NCBI GenBank assembly: GCA_002698425.1
Contig: NZXU01000119.1
Location: forward strand, 38,210-102,209
From: Ahrensia sp.
GTDB lineage: Bacteria > Pseudomonadota > Alphaproteobacteria > Rhizobiales > Rhizobiaceae
Reading direction: 5' to 3'
Length of the DNA stretch: 64,000 nt
Each line of letters begins with the position of its first letter. Position 1 is the stretch's first letter. A program made the position numbers and the translations under genes. This document shows, piece after piece, positions 27,037 to 36,202 of this stretch. The notes under the pieces were generated by a model. That model saw only the letters and a program-made list of their open reading frames with translations. It made no database searches and was not told the DNA's origin.

Positions 27037-27998
27037 CAGGCGGCCTTGTCCTCGTTCTTGCGCGCATCGAGCAGCGCCTCGATCACCGCCATGCGCACCG
27101 CCACGCCCATCTCAACCTGTTCCTCGATGACGCTTTGCGGCCCGTCGGCGATCTCCGAAGCGATCTCGACGCCGCGATTCATCGGGCCGGGATGCATGAC
27201 CAGCGCGTCGGGTTTCGCCAGCGCCAGCTTCGCCGCGTCGAGCCCGTAATGGCGGAAATATTCGCGCACCGACGGTACCAGCGCCTGCGCCATGCGCTCG
27301 CGCTGCAATCGGAGCATCATGACGACGTCGGCGTCCTTCAGGCCTTCCTTCATGGTGGTGAAGGCCTCGACGCCCATCTGCTCGATGGAGGCCGGCATCA
27401 GGGTCGACGGTCCGACGACACGGACGCGCGCGCCCATCGTGTTCAGCAGGATGATGTTGGAGCGCGCGACGCGCGAATGCAGGACGTCGCCGCAGATCGC
27501 CACGGTCAGCCCGTCCAGCCGGCCCTTGGCGCGGCGGATGGTCAGCGCGTCGAGCAGCGCCTGCGTCGGGTGCTCATGCGCGCCGTCGCCGGCATTGATG
27601 ACCGCGCAGCCGACCTTGCGCGCCAGAAGCGCCGCGGCACCCGCCGCAGCGTGGCGGATGATCAGGATGTCGGGGCGCATCGCGTTCAGCGTCATCGCCG
27701 TGTCGATCAGCGTCTCGCCCTTCTTCACCGACGACGAGGCGACGGACATGTTCATCACGTCGGCGCCGAGCCGCTTGCCCGCCAGTTCGAAGGAGGACTG
27801 GGTGCGCGTCGATGCCTCGAAGAACAGGTTGATCTGCGTGCGGCCGCGCAGCACCGACTTCTTCTTCTCGCGCTGCCGCGACACGTCGACATCGGCGTCG
27901 GCGCGGTCGAGAAGGGTCTGGATGTCGGGATAGGAAAGTCCCGCCATGCCGAGGAGATGGCGATGGGGAAAGACGGGGAAGGCGGGTTCGTCGCTCAT
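27036..27998 (-). CDS. pyrB: Aspartate carbamoyltransferase catalytic subunit
   Basis: A 320-residue enzyme of pyrimidine synthesis that joins carbamoyl phosphate and aspartate. The carbamoyl-phosphate loop [19 protein letters not shown] is near residue 58, with [17 protein letters not shown] and [12 protein letters not shown] further on. Length and motifs are normal. No pyrI regulatory gene is present; pyrC-like follows with a one-base overlap. A perfect 12-bp palindrome lies directly before the start. Confidence 0.96.
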   Translation of the reverse strand: MSDEPAFPVFPHRHLLGMAGLSYPDIQTLLDRADADVDVSRQREKKKSVLRGRTQINLFFEASTRTQSSFELAGKRLGADVMNMSVASSSVKKGETLIDTAMTLNAMRPDILIIRHAAAGAAALLARKVGCAVINAGDGAHEHPTQALLDALTIRRAKGRLDGLTVAICGDVLHSRVARSNIILLNTMGARVRVVGPSTLMPASIEQMGVEAFTTMKEGLKDADVVMMLRLQRERMAQALVPSVREYFRHYGLDAAKLALAKPDALVMHPGPMNRGVEIASEIADGPQSVIEEQVEMGVAVRMAVIEALLDARKNEDKAA

Positions 27999-28001
27999 GT
28001 C

Positions 28002-28013
28002 GAGGCTAGCCTC
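28002..28013. promoter_or_regulatory. 12-bp palindrome at the pyrB start region
   Basis: GAGGCTAGCCTC is a perfect palindrome whose right end, read on the minus strand, supplies the GAGG that acts as ribosome binding site for pyrB (ATG at 27998). A hairpin or bound protein here could alter pyrB translation or transcription. No regulator is assigned. Confidence 0.4.
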
Positions 28014-28147
28014 TAGGTCGAATCGCCCTTTGCAGCAAGCCGGCGGACGCGTTACGGCTATGTTTTCGCCAACTTATTATCATGGGTCCGCCGGCTGCGA
28101 GTTCGTGTAATGTCGGCGCCGTACATAATCTCGATAGGGCTTTTTTC

Positions 28148-29779
28148 GTGACTGCCACGCATACCGTCATCAACCAGGTTCCGCCGCTGGCCGGCAACGC
28201 CTTCCGCGACGACCCGCTTTTGCTGCAACTGGCGTCCGGAACGCCGGAGGCGCAACTGCGCGAATGGCAGCAGATCGGCGCCTATGTCCGTTCGGCGGAA
28301 GCGCAGGACCTCGCCCGGCTCGCGAATACCGAGACGCCGAAGCTGAAATCGCACGACCGATACGGACACCGCCTCGACCGGGTGGAATTCCATCCGGCCT
28401 ATCACGCGCTGATGCGCCGTTCGACCGGCTGGGGGATGACGGCGTCTATCTGGGAACCGAAGGACAGGGGCGCGGCGCCCGGCCATCTGCGCCGTGCGCT
28501 AAGCTTCTACATGCTCGCGGGCTTGGAAAGCGGCCATCTGTGTCCGATGACCATGACCAGCGCCTCGCTTGCCGCGATCACGTCGTCGCCCGATCTCGCC
28601 CGCCAGTGGGCGCCGCGAATCGCTTCGCGCAAATATGATTCGGCCAACAAATCGCCGATGGAAAAGGCGGGCCTGACCGTCGGCATGGGCATGACCGAGA
28701 AACAGGGCGGCACGGATGTCCGCGCCAACATGACGGAAGCCGTGCATGAGGGCAGGGACCTTTACCGCCTGACCGGTCATAAATGGTTCATGTCCGCGCC
28801 GGCCAGCGACGCTTTTCTGGTGCTCGCCCAGGCCCCGCGCGGCCTCAGCTGCTTCCTCGTACCTCGCCTGCGGCCGGACGGCGAGGCGAACGGCATCGCG
28901 TTCATGCGGCTGAAGGACAAGCTCGGCAACAGGTCCAACGCATCCTCGGAAGCCGAATTCCATGCCGCGACCGGGCATCTGCTCGGCGAAGAGGGCGACG
29001 GCGTGCGCACCATCCTGGAAATGGTGACGCTGACCCGGCTTGATTGCGCGGTTGCTTCGGCAGGCCTGATGCGCGCTTCGCTGGCCGAAGCCGTCCATCA
29101 CGCCCGCCACCGCCATGTCGGCGGCGGCGTACTGGCCGACAAGCCGTTGATGGTGCGCGTCCTCGCCGACATGGCCATCGACGCGGCGGCGGCAACGGCG
29201 CTGGCGATGCGGCTTGCCTATGCTTTCGATCATGCAGGCACGGACGAGTTCGAGGCTGCCTATACCCGCGCCATGACCCCGGTGGTCAAATACTGGGTCT
29301 GCAAGGTCGCGCCGCCGATGATCGGCGAGGCGATGGAGTGTCTCGGCGGCAATGGCTACACCGAGGACTTCCCGATCGCACGCCACTATCGCGAGGCGCC
29401 GGTCAACTCGATCTGGGAGGGCTCGGGCAATGTCATGGCGCTCGACCTGCTGCGGGTTCTGCACCGCTCGCCCGAATCCTACGACATGATCCTCGAGAAT
29501 ATCGGCCGCCATCTTGGCCGCCGCGGTCCGGGCACGCTCGACGTGTTGAGCGCCGCTTTCGACCTGGTGCGTACCGACGAGGGGGCCGCCCGTATCGTCG
29601 CGGAACAACTGGCGCTGGCCGCCGCCGCCGCCGAACTCTACCGGCTCGGCGCTGGCAAGCTCGCGGACGCATTCGTCGAAACGCGCCTGGCCGGCGCATG
29701 GCGGTCGAGCTACGGAATGATCGACAGCCGCTTCGACGCGGCGCATCTGCTCGACGCGCTCTATCCGGCGGACAGCTGA
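28148..29779 (+). CDS. aidB: AidB-like acyl-CoA dehydrogenase fold protein
   Basis: A protein of about 543 residues. Motifs follow E. coli AidB closely: TATHTVINQVPPL at the start, LCPMTMTSAS, GMGMTEKQGGTDV, GHKWFMSAP, KDKLGNRSNASSE and PVNSIWEGSGNVM. AidB is a flavoprotein of the acyl-CoA dehydrogenase superfamily induced by alkylation damage that binds DNA. The chosen GTG (28148) is preceded by AGGG; an upstream ATG (28082) would add an unrelated stretch. The gene is not adjacent to ada or alkB. It converges with the AEC transporter, their ends overlapping by 19 bases. Confidence 0.88.
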   Translation: MTATHTVINQVPPLAGNAFRDDPLLLQLASGTPEAQLREWQQIGAYVRSAEAQDLARLANTETPKLKSHDRYGHRLDRVEFHPAYHALMRRSTGWGMTASIWEPKDRGAAPGHLRRALSFYMLAGLESGHLCPMTMTSASLAAITSSPDLARQWAPRIASRKYDSANKSPMEKAGLTVGMGMTEKQGGTDVRANMTEAVHEGRDLYRLTGHKWFMSAPASDAFLVLAQAPRGLSCFLVPRLRPDGEANGIAFMRLKDKLGNRSNASSEAEFHAATGHLLGEEGDGVRTILEMVTLTRLDCAVASAGLMRASLAEAVHHARHRHVGGGVLADKPLMVRVLADMAIDAAAATALAMRLAYAFDHAGTDEFEAAYTRAMTPVVKYWVCKVAPPMIGEAMECLGGNGYTEDFPIARHYREAPVNSIWEGSGNVMALDLLRVLHRSPESYDMILENIGRHLGRRGPGTLDVLSAAFDLVRTDEGAARIVAEQLALAAAAAELYRLGAGKLADAFVETRLAGAWRSSYGMIDSRFDAAHLLDALYPADS

Positions 29780-30699
29780 CCGGCGACGGCGAGGACCAGC
29801 GGGATGGTCAGGAAGGCGACGGCTGTCTGCACCGTGGCGATGGCCGCGTAGAGTTCCGCGTCGCCGCCCATCTGCCGCGCCAGCACATAGCCGTTCATTG
29901 CCGTCGGCACCGCCGCGCAGAGCGCCAGGTAGGAGACCTGCTGGCCGGTCAGGCCGAGCATCACGGCGAGACCGAGCACCATCGCCGGATAGACGATCAG
30001 CTTGAGCGCGGCGGCGATCAACACCGCGAGATTGGGCCTGAGCGCATCCTGCGGCCGCAATCCGGCGCCGATCGCCATGAGACCCATGCCGAGCGCCCCA
30101 CGGGCGACCAAATTCAGCATTTCCATGAGCGGGACGGGTATCTCGAAGGGCAGTGACCGCACGACGATCGCGGTGGCCGTCGCGAGGATCAACGGATTGA
30201 CCGCGATCTTTCGCAATACGCCGCCGATATTGGGGTCGCGGCCTGCAAACCAGGCGACCGCAGCGACCGATTCGACATTGATCGGAATGATGACAATGGC
30301 CATCACCAGCGCGACCATCGCCGCGCCCTCGGGCGGGAACAGTTTCTCGGCGACCGCGAAGGCGAGAAAGCCGTTCCAGCGCACGGCCGTCTGGAATACC
30401 GAGGAAAAACCGGGCCGGCTGAGCCCGATCCGCGCCCGCAGGACTGGCCAAAGGGCGAGCGTCAGGATCGCGATCGCAATTCCGGGCAGGCCGAGCGCGA
30501 CGATGATCGCATCCATGCTGAGCGCCGAGAAGTCGGCGCGCACGATCGTCACGAAAAGCAGTGTCGGATAAAGGACGTAGAATCCCATCACGTCCAGCCC
30601 GCGCCAGAAGTCCGCCGGAAAAAGCGGCAGCCGACGCAGCGCCTGACCGAGCACGATCAGCAGGAAAATGGGGAGGATGGCGGCGAAAATGGCGAGCAT
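29761..30699 (-). CDS. AEC (auxin efflux carrier) family transporter
   Basis: A 312-residue inner-membrane protein with about ten helices, starting MLAIFAAILPIFLLIVLGQA. LRRLPLFPADFWRGLDVMGFYVLYP and the two-half repeat fit the AEC family of proton-linked carriers exporting or importing organic acids or amino acids. A longer reading from 30834 would add a non-membrane segment with no family match. Transcribed away from the membrane-protein pair at 30852. Confidence 0.85.
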   Translation of the reverse strand: MLAIFAAILPIFLLIVLGQALRRLPLFPADFWRGLDVMGFYVLYPTLLFVTIVRADFSALSMDAIIVALGLPGIAIAILTLALWPVLRARIGLSRPGFSSVFQTAVRWNGFLAFAVAEKLFPPEGAAMVALVMAIVIIPINVESVAAVAWFAGRDPNIGGVLRKIAVNPLILATATAIVVRSLPFEIPVPLMEMLNLVARGALGMGLMAIGAGLRPQDALRPNLAVLIAAALKLIVYPAMVLGLAVMLGLTGQQVSYLALCAAVPTAMNGYVLARQMGGDAELYAAIATVQTAVAFLTIPLVLAVAGQLSAG

Positions 30700-30731
30700 G
30701 GAGAGGGGGTTCGCGAGGGCGTCCGGACAGT

Positions 30732-30760
30732 CTTGCCCCAGTTGCGTAGCGCTGGGCAAG
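30732..30760. promoter_or_regulatory. Inverted repeat between AEC gene and 30852 gene
   Basis: CTTGCCCCAG (30732-30741) and CTGGGCAAG (30752-30760) form an almost perfect inverted repeat with one bulged C and a 10-base spacer. It lies in the 152-bp divergent intergenic stretch and could be an operator for either gene. GTCCGGAC, a perfect 8-bp palindrome, is at 30721-30728. Confidence 0.35.
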
Positions 30761-30851
30761 GCCTGTGGAAAGCCGTTAACCTTAACAAAGGGTATACGTT
30801 GCGACGCGCGGCCATGGGACCGATAGTCCGGCAAGACCGAACGGGGGCGAC

Positions 30852-31406
30852 ATGCGCCGGATTCTCACAGGCAGTATTTTGTTGGGCTGGATAGCGTTCC
30901 TTGCCGGCGCGGTCGTGCGCGGCACGGGCATCGGCGAACAGGGGCTCCTCTACGAAATGCAGCTGATGCTGGTTGATTCACCGGCATTTTCCCTCACCGC
31001 CGAACTGGCGCGGGGCATCCTTACAGGTGTGATCGTCCTGACGCTGACTGCCGCTTTGTGGGCGCTGATGTTCGCGTTGGCGACCGGCGAAGAGGAAAGG
31101 CGCGAGCGGGTCACGGCGCTCGGCGCCGCATTCTCCGTTGCGCTGCTGGTGTGTTCCATTCTGATATTTGTCGCGACCGTCGCCGGGAGTTCGCAGGTCG
31201 TCGGCATGCTGTTTTCCATCCAGATGGCGACGCTCTTTTCCCTTCTCGCGGCTGTCGGCGTCGAGATTGCGTGGGAGCTCGGACTGGCCGGATCGCCGTC
31301 CGAGGTCGCCGAAACCGAGGCCGGCCAGCAGCGCGCCGCCCTTTCCGTGGCCTCGCTTCGTCTTTCCGCCTTCGGCTCTCCGGCCAATGACCGGGGGACA
31401 CGCTGA
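30852..31406 (+). CDS. Conserved hypothetical membrane protein
   Basis: A 184-residue protein with four likely transmembrane helices (about 5-23, 55-80, 93-115 and 120-142) and a cytoplasmic tail rich in Ala/Ser. GEEERRERVTALGAAF follows the second helix. I do not recognise a named family. Its stop overlaps the next ATG (TGATG), so it is translated together with the 31406 gene and the two may form a membrane complex. Confidence 0.7.
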   Translation: MRRILTGSILLGWIAFLAGAVVRGTGIGEQGLLYEMQLMLVDSPAFSLTAELARGILTGVIVLTLTAALWALMFALATGEEERRERVTALGAAFSVALLVCSILIFVATVAGSSQVVGMLFSIQMATLFSLLAAVGVEIAWELGLAGSPSEVAETEAGQQRAALSVASLRLSAFGSPANDRGTR

Positions 31407-31747
31407 TGCGTTATCTCCTGTGGCTCTGGCTGACGCCGCTGACCCTGTTCTGGGGCTGGTTCGGCCTGTCCTATTACGACGTGAATTTCGGCCTGACGAT
31501 CTTCAGCCGCCAACTGCATGATCTCGTTTTCAACATTTACGGCTCGCTGCTCGGTATCGAGCCGTCGACGATCCCGGTCCTGTTCCTGAAGGCCTGCATC
31601 TTCGACACGTTCCTGATTTTCGGAATCATTGCCTTCCGCAAGCGCAAGCAGATCCGCGCTTGGTGGGACAATCGACGCTCACGGGCCGAGGCCGAGATCG
31701 CCGAAGCGCCGCGCGAGGGCGTTCCCGCTCAGATCCCCGCCGAATAG
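31406..31747 (+). CDS. Small membrane protein, probably DUF6105 family
   Basis: A 113-residue protein with two transmembrane helices ([21 protein letters not shown] and [22 protein letters not shown]) and a basic, then acidic tail. The [23 protein letters not shown] segment between them resembles a short family of rhizobial proteins that I recall as DUF6105. Function unknown. Co-translated with the previous gene and convergent with ruvX (19-base overlap). Confidence 0.7.
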   Translation: MRYLLWLWLTPLTLFWGWFGLSYYDVNFGLTIFSRQLHDLVFNIYGSLLGIEPSTIPVLFLKACIFDTFLIFGIIAFRKRKQIRAWWDNRRSRAEAEIAEAPREGVPAQIPAE

Positions 31748-32199
31748 AGCCTGTCCAGCGCACCCTGCAGGATGAAGGCCGCCGCCGCCGAATCGACCCG
31801 GTCGGCGCGTTTTGCCCGTGACACGTCCTGCTCGATCAGCGACCGCTCGGCGGCGACCGTCGACAGGCGCTCGTCCCAGAACGAGATCGGCATATCGGTC
31901 TTCTGCGCGAGATTGCGCGCAAAGGCGCGGGTTGCCTGGACGCGGGGACCTTCTGAGCCGTCCATGTTGAGGGGGAGGCCGAGCACGATGGCTCCGGCAT
32001 TTTCCTTTGCCAGCAACGCCAGCAGGGCCGTGGCGTCGGCGGTGAATTTGGTCCGCCGTATCACCGGCCGCGGGGTCGCCAGCGACAGGCCGCGGTCGCT
32101 GACCGCCACGCCGATCGTCTTGGTGCCGAGGTCGAGGCCGGCAATCGTCTGACCAGGTTTCAGCGCCGAAGCGATCTCCTCGATTGCGATTTCTGCCAT
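31729..32199 (-). CDS. ruvX: Holliday junction resolvase-like RuvX/YqgF
   Basis: A 156-residue RNase H-fold nuclease. The catalytic Asp is in [29 protein letters not shown] and [12 protein letters not shown] complete the family signature. The family acts in pre-16S rRNA end processing and possibly in recombination intermediate cleavage. A 15-residue N-terminal extension precedes the domain. Read toward the 31406 gene. Confidence 0.93.
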   Translation of the reverse strand: MAEIAIEEIASALKPGQTIAGLDLGTKTIGVAVSDRGLSLATPRPVIRRTKFTADATALLALLAKENAGAIVLGLPLNMDGSEGPRVQATRAFARNLAQKTDMPISFWDERLSTVAAERSLIEQDVSRAKRADRVDSAAAAFILQGALDRLYSAGI

Positions 32200-32275
32200 G
32201 CCCGGTTTTCTGCGCTCGTCAAATCTCTATGTTGGGTCCATACAACGCAGCGACATCCATTGCGAGGAGGCATGC

Positions 32276-32983
32276 ATGAAAGTCACCTGGTACGGCCATT
32301 CCGGTTTTCGCATCGAAACGGGCGACGCACAGATCCTGATCGATCCGTTCCTGTCCGACAATCCGAAATGGGACGGCGGATGGGAGGATGTCGCGGAGGG
32401 CGTCACGCATGTCCTGCTCACCCACGGCCATGACGACCATCTCGGCGACGCCGAGGCCATTGTGAAGAAGTCCGGCGCGATGCTCGTCGCCAATTTCGAA
32501 ATCTGCATGTACCTGGTCGGCAAGGGCGTCGACGGAAACAAGATCAATCCGGGCAATCACGGCGGCACGGTCGATTGCGGCGGTTTCACCACCTCTTTCG
32601 TGCGCGCCGATCATTCTTCCTCCAGCCAGACCGGCGGAGGCCAGAATGTCTATCTTGGCAATCCCGCGGGGCTGGTGCTGCACTTCCCCGACGAACCGAC
32701 CTTCTATCACATGGGCGACACCGACATTTTCGGCGACATGGAACTGATCAACGAATTGCACAAGCCGGAAATCGGCGTCGTGCCGATCGGCGACCGGTTC
32801 ACCATGGGCGGCGCGGTCGCGGCGATAGCCTGCCGGCGCTTCTTCTCCTTCTCGAAGGTGATTCCGTGCCACTACGGCACTTTCCCGATGATCGACCAGA
32901 CGGCCGACACGTTCATCGAAGCGATGGAGGGGGACGCCGACAGCGTGCTGGTGCCGGAGATCGGCAAGCCGTTTGATCTCTAG
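32276..32983 (+). CDS. UPF0173-type metal-dependent hydrolase
   Basis: A 235-residue metallo-beta-lactamase fold protein of the UlaG-like UPF0173 group. The metal motif HxHxDH is seen in [13 protein letters not shown], with a second ligand set in [12 protein letters not shown]. The start [14 protein letters not shown] has a perfect GGAGG ribosome binding site, which decides against an earlier ATG at 32198. The substrate is unknown. A weak hairpin and T-run follow at 33016-33047. Confidence 0.9.
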   Translation: MKVTWYGHSGFRIETGDAQILIDPFLSDNPKWDGGWEDVAEGVTHVLLTHGHDDHLGDAEAIVKKSGAMLVANFEICMYLVGKGVDGNKINPGNHGGTVDCGGFTTSFVRADHSSSSQTGGGQNVYLGNPAGLVLHFPDEPTFYHMGDTDIFGDMELINELHKPEIGVVPIGDRFTMGGAVAAIACRRFFSFSKVIPCHYGTFPMIDQTADTFIEAMEGDADSVLVPEIGKPFDL

Positions 32984-33015
32984 CGATTTCACGTCACGCG
33001 CGGGGTGGCGCCGGA

Positions 33016-33047
33016 TAGGCTAAATTTTGGCGTTGCCTAGCTTTTTT
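33016..33047 (+). terminator. Possible terminator after the UPF0173 gene
   Basis: TAGGC (33016-33020) can pair with GCCTA (33035-33039), followed by GCTTTTTTA. The stem is only five pairs, so this is a tentative call supported mainly by its T-run and position just after a gene. Confidence 0.35.
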
Positions 33048-33161
33048 ACGCCGTGTTGCCGAAGGGTGACGCGCTGCGGACGCAAATCATGGTTTATCGG
33101 TCCCGTTGGTGGAGTTGAGTCGCCGGAAGTGCCGGCGGTCGACCTCTAAAAGGATATGACC

Positions 33162-33842
33162 ATGAGAACATTGCTTGCGGTTTCCACGGCGATTGGCGCG
33201 CTTTGCATTTCGACCGGGCTTGCGGCTGCGGCGGACGACTATCAGCCCATGGCGCCTGTGACGGGCGGTTTCTATGCCAGTCTTCACGCCGGTGCATATT
33301 TGCCGAACGACTCGACCGCCTCGTTCCGATTGAGCGGCCAGGAGCCGATTGGCAACGTCAATGCCGACACCGGCTATCGCGTTGGCGGCGCGCTTGGCTA
33401 TGACTTCAACGACAATGTCGCCGCCGAGGTCGAGTTGTCATATGTGCGCTCGGATGTCAGCTCGATTGATGTCGGTGCTCCGTTCTTTGTCACCCAGCCG
33501 ACGACCGGCTACGGCAGCGTCTTCACGATCATGGGCAACGCCGTCATCGGCAATGATTACGGCGCGTGGCGTCCCTATGTCGGCGCGGGTATCGGCGCAG
33601 CCCTGGTTTCGCTCGACGTGGATTTCGCCTCCGGCATCGACGACAGCGACTGGGCCCTTGCGGGTCAGGTCTTCGCCGGCGTGGATTACGCGCTCTCCGA
33701 TCGCGCCTCGATCGGCGGCCGCTACCGCTACACGCATATCGGCTCGACCGGTTACACCGACGGCAACGGTTTTCCGGTCGGTCTCAATGACTTCGGCAGC
33801 CACAGCTTCGAAGTCGTGCTGAAATACCGCTTCGGCAAGTAA
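33162..33842 (+). CDS. Outer-membrane beta-barrel protein (Omp25/OmpA-like porin family)
   Basis: A 226-residue secreted protein. The signal peptide MRTLLAVSTAIGALCISTGLAAA precedes ADDYQ. Alternating strands follow: FYASLHAGAYL, GYRVGGALGYDF, AAEVELSYVRS and so on, ending in the aromatic C-terminal strand FEVVLKYRFGK. This is an eight-strand barrel of the Omp25 kind common in rhizobia. The start at 33162 is chosen because AAAAGGA is seven bases upstream; an ATG at 33156 is too close. Confidence 0.88.
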   Translation: MRTLLAVSTAIGALCISTGLAAAADDYQPMAPVTGGFYASLHAGAYLPNDSTASFRLSGQEPIGNVNADTGYRVGGALGYDFNDNVAAEVELSYVRSDVSSIDVGAPFFVTQPTTGYGSVFTIMGNAVIGNDYGAWRPYVGAGIGAALVSLDVDFASGIDDSDWALAGQVFAGVDYALSDRASIGGRYRYTHIGSTGYTDGNGFPVGLNDFGSHSFEVVLKYRFGK

Positions 33843-33860
33843 GCGTTCGCCTTACTTTCT
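33837..33860 (+). terminator. Hairpin at the end of the outer-membrane protein gene
   Basis: AAGTAAG (33837-33843, including the stop codon) pairs perfectly with CTTACTT (33851-33857) around CGTTCGC, followed by TCTCC. It has the position and shape of a terminator but a poor T-run. Confidence 0.45.
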
Positions 33861-33946
33861 CCGCTGACGTCATGCGTGGCGCGTGTTGCGCCGCGCAATT
33901 CGCCCCGCTATAGCGAGCGAAAGCGAATGATCTCCCGGAGAATTCC

Positions 33947-34234
33947 ATGTCCGTCGACCTTGCTACCGTCAAGCGCGTCGCCAAACTCGCCCGTATCGCC
34001 GTCACCGATGAGGAGGCGGCGACGATGGAAGGCGAACTCAACACGATCCTCGGTTTCGTCGAACAGCTGGACGAGGTCGACGTCTCAGGCGTCGAGGCCA
34101 TGACCTCGGTGACGCCGATGGAGATGAAGAAACGCGCCGATCAGGTGACCGATGGCGAGAAGGCCGCTGACATCGTCGCCAATGCGCCGGCGACCGAGGA
34201 CAATTTCTTCCTGGTGCCCAAGGTCGTGGAGTAA
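33947..34234 (+). CDS. gatC: Asp-tRNA(Asn)/Glu-tRNA(Gln) amidotransferase subunit C
   Basis: A 95-residue subunit starting [19 protein letters not shown] and ending [11 protein letters not shown], the GatC signature. With GatA and GatB it amidates misacylated Asp-tRNA(Asn) or Glu-tRNA(Gln). A GNAT gene lies six bases downstream, between gatC and gatA, while gatB is about 8 kb away. Confidence 0.95.
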   Translation: MSVDLATVKRVAKLARIAVTDEEAATMEGELNTILGFVEQLDEVDVSGVEAMTSVTPMEMKKRADQVTDGEKAADIVANAPATEDNFFLVPKVVE

Positions 34235-34240
34235 TCGCCG

Positions 34241-34714
34241 ATGGCGGTCACCATCACCCGCGAGACGCCGTTGCAGGACGATGTGCGCGCCATGGTCGGC
34301 GCGCTCAACGATCACCTCATTCCGCTGTCGCCGCGCGAATTCCAGTTCCAGATGACCGTCGAGCAGATGGCGGGGCCGGAAACGGTCCTGTTCGTTGCCC
34401 GCGACGAGGACAGCGGCGACTGCGTCGGCATGGGTGCGCTGAAGATCCATGACGGGACATTTGGCGAGGTCAAGCGCATGTACACGGATCCCGCGGTGCG
34501 CGGCACCGGCGTCGGCCGGAAGCTGCTCGAGGCCATCGAGGAAGAGGCGCGCGAGCGCGGGCTTGCCGAACTGAAGCTCGAAACGGGCGGCACGCCGGCG
34601 TTTCAGAGCACCTGGACCGTCTATGAGCGCTGCGGCTTCGTCCGCGGCCATGTCTTCGCCGATTATCCCGATACGAAATACAACGTCTTTTACGAAAAGA
34701 AGCTGACCGCATGA
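34241..34714 (+). CDS. GNAT family N-acetyltransferase
   Basis: A 157-residue protein. The acetyl-CoA motif is [31 protein letters not shown] near residues 76-106, followed by [23 protein letters not shown]. This subgroup acetylates amino groups of small molecules or peptides; the substrate is unknown. It sits between gatC and gatA and overlaps gatA by four bases, so it is in the same operon. Its role in the tRNA pathway, if any, is unclear. Confidence 0.88.
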   Translation: MAVTITRETPLQDDVRAMVGALNDHLIPLSPREFQFQMTVEQMAGPETVLFVARDEDSGDCVGMGALKIHDGTFGEVKRMYTDPAVRGTGVGRKLLEAIEEEARERGLAELKLETGGTPAFQSTWTVYERCGFVRGHVFADYPDTKYNVFYEKKLTA

Positions 34715-36192
34715 CCGACCTGACCAGCCTCACCATTGCCGAAGCGCGCGACAAGCTGGCCGCCAAGGAATTTACCGCGACCGAGCTGACCGACGCCTAT
34801 CTGGCCGCCATCGACGCCGCCAACGGGGCGCTGAACGCCTATGTCGCGGTGACGGCGGACAAGGCGCGCGAGATGGCGAAAGCCTCTGACGAGCGCATCG
34901 GCGCGGGCAGGGCGGGCGCGCTGGAGGGCATTCCGCTCGGCGTCAAGGATCTCTACGCCACCGAGGGCGTTCACACCCAGGCGTGCAGCCACGTGCTCGA
35001 CGGCTTCGAGCCGCGATACGAATCGACGGTGACCGCCAATCTCTGGGCCGACGGTGCGGTTATGCTCGGCAAGCTGAACATGGACGAGTTCGCGATGGGC
35101 TCCTCCAACGAGACCTCCTATTACGGCCCCGTCAAGAACCCGTGGCGTGCCAAGGGCTCGAACCGCGACCTCGTGCCAGGCGGTTCGTCGGGCGGCTCTG
35201 CCTCAGCCGTCGCCGCGCATCTCTGCGCCGCCGCGACCGCATCCGACACGGGCGGCTCGATCCGCCAGCCGGCCGCCTTCACCGGCACGGTCGGTATCAA
35301 GCCGACCTATGGCCGCTGCTCGCGCTGGGGCATGGTCGCCTTCGCGTCGTCGCTCGACCAGGCGGGTCCGATTGCCCGCGACGTGCGCGACGCCGCGATC
35401 CTGCTGAAATCCATGGCTTCCGTCGACGACAAAGATACGACCTCCGTCGACCTGCCGGTCCCGGACTACGAGGCGGCGCTCGGCGGTTCGGTCAAGGGCA
35501 TGAAGATCGGCATTCCGGCCGAGTATCGCATGGACGGCATGCCCGAGGAGGTCGAGACGCTCTGGCAGCAGGGCATCGCCTGGCTGAAGGACGCTGGCGC
35601 CGAGATTGTCGATATTTCCCTGCCGCACACGAAATACGCGCTGCCGGCCTATTACATCGTCGCGCCGGCGGAGGCTTCGTCGAACCTGGCGCGCTATGAC
35701 GGCGTGCGCTACGGACTGCGCGTTCCGGGCAAGGACATTATCGACATGTATGAGAAGACCCGCGCTGAAGGCTTCGGCGCCGAGGTCAAGCGCCGCATCA
35801 TGATCGGCACCTATGTGCTGTCGGCCGGCTACTACGACGCCTACTACCTAAAGGCGCAGAAGGTCCGGACGCTGATCAAGCGCGATTTCGAGACCGTCTT
35901 CGCCGATGGCGTCGACGCGATCCTGACCCCGGCGACGCCGTCGGCCGCCTTCGGCATCGCCGATCAGGACCTGCATGCGGACCCGGTCAAGATGTATCTG
36001 AACGACGTCTTCACGGTGACGGTGAATATGGCCGGGCTTCCCGGCATCGCCGTCCCCGCCGGCCTCGATCATCAGGGCCTACCGCTCGGCCTGCAGCTGA
36101 TCGGCAAGCCCTTCGACGAGGAAACTTTGTTCCGGACCGGCCATGTTCTGGAGCAGGCGGCGGGAAGGTTCGCACCGGAGAAGTGGTGGTAG
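34711..36192 (+). CDS. gatA: Asp-tRNA(Asn)/Glu-tRNA(Gln) amidotransferase subunit A
   Basis: A 493-residue amidase-signature enzyme that releases ammonia from glutamine for GatB. The Ser-cisSer-Lys triad is in [11 protein letters not shown] (Lys), [10 protein letters not shown] (Ser) and [16 protein letters not shown] (nucleophile Ser region). Length and sequence are normal. Four-base overlap with the preceding GNAT gene; the alpha/beta hydrolase starts at or within its end. Confidence 0.96.
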   Translation: MTDLTSLTIAEARDKLAAKEFTATELTDAYLAAIDAANGALNAYVAVTADKAREMAKASDERIGAGRAGALEGIPLGVKDLYATEGVHTQACSHVLDGFEPRYESTVTANLWADGAVMLGKLNMDEFAMGSSNETSYYGPVKNPWRAKGSNRDLVPGGSSGGSASAVAAHLCAAATASDTGGSIRQPAAFTGTVGIKPTYGRCSRWGMVAFASSLDQAGPIARDVRDAAILLKSMASVDDKDTTSVDLPVPDYEAALGGSVKGMKIGIPAEYRMDGMPEEVETLWQQGIAWLKDAGAEIVDISLPHTKYALPAYYIVAPAEASSNLARYDGVRYGLRVPGKDIIDMYEKTRAEGFGAEVKRRIMIGTYVLSAGYYDAYYLKAQKVRTLIKRDFETVFADGVDAILTPATPSAAFGIADQDLHADPVKMYLNDVFTVTVNMAGLPGIAVPAGLDHQGLPLGLQLIGKPFDEETLFRTGHVLEQAAGRFAPEKWW

Positions 36193-36202
36193 GCGCGGTC
36201 CG

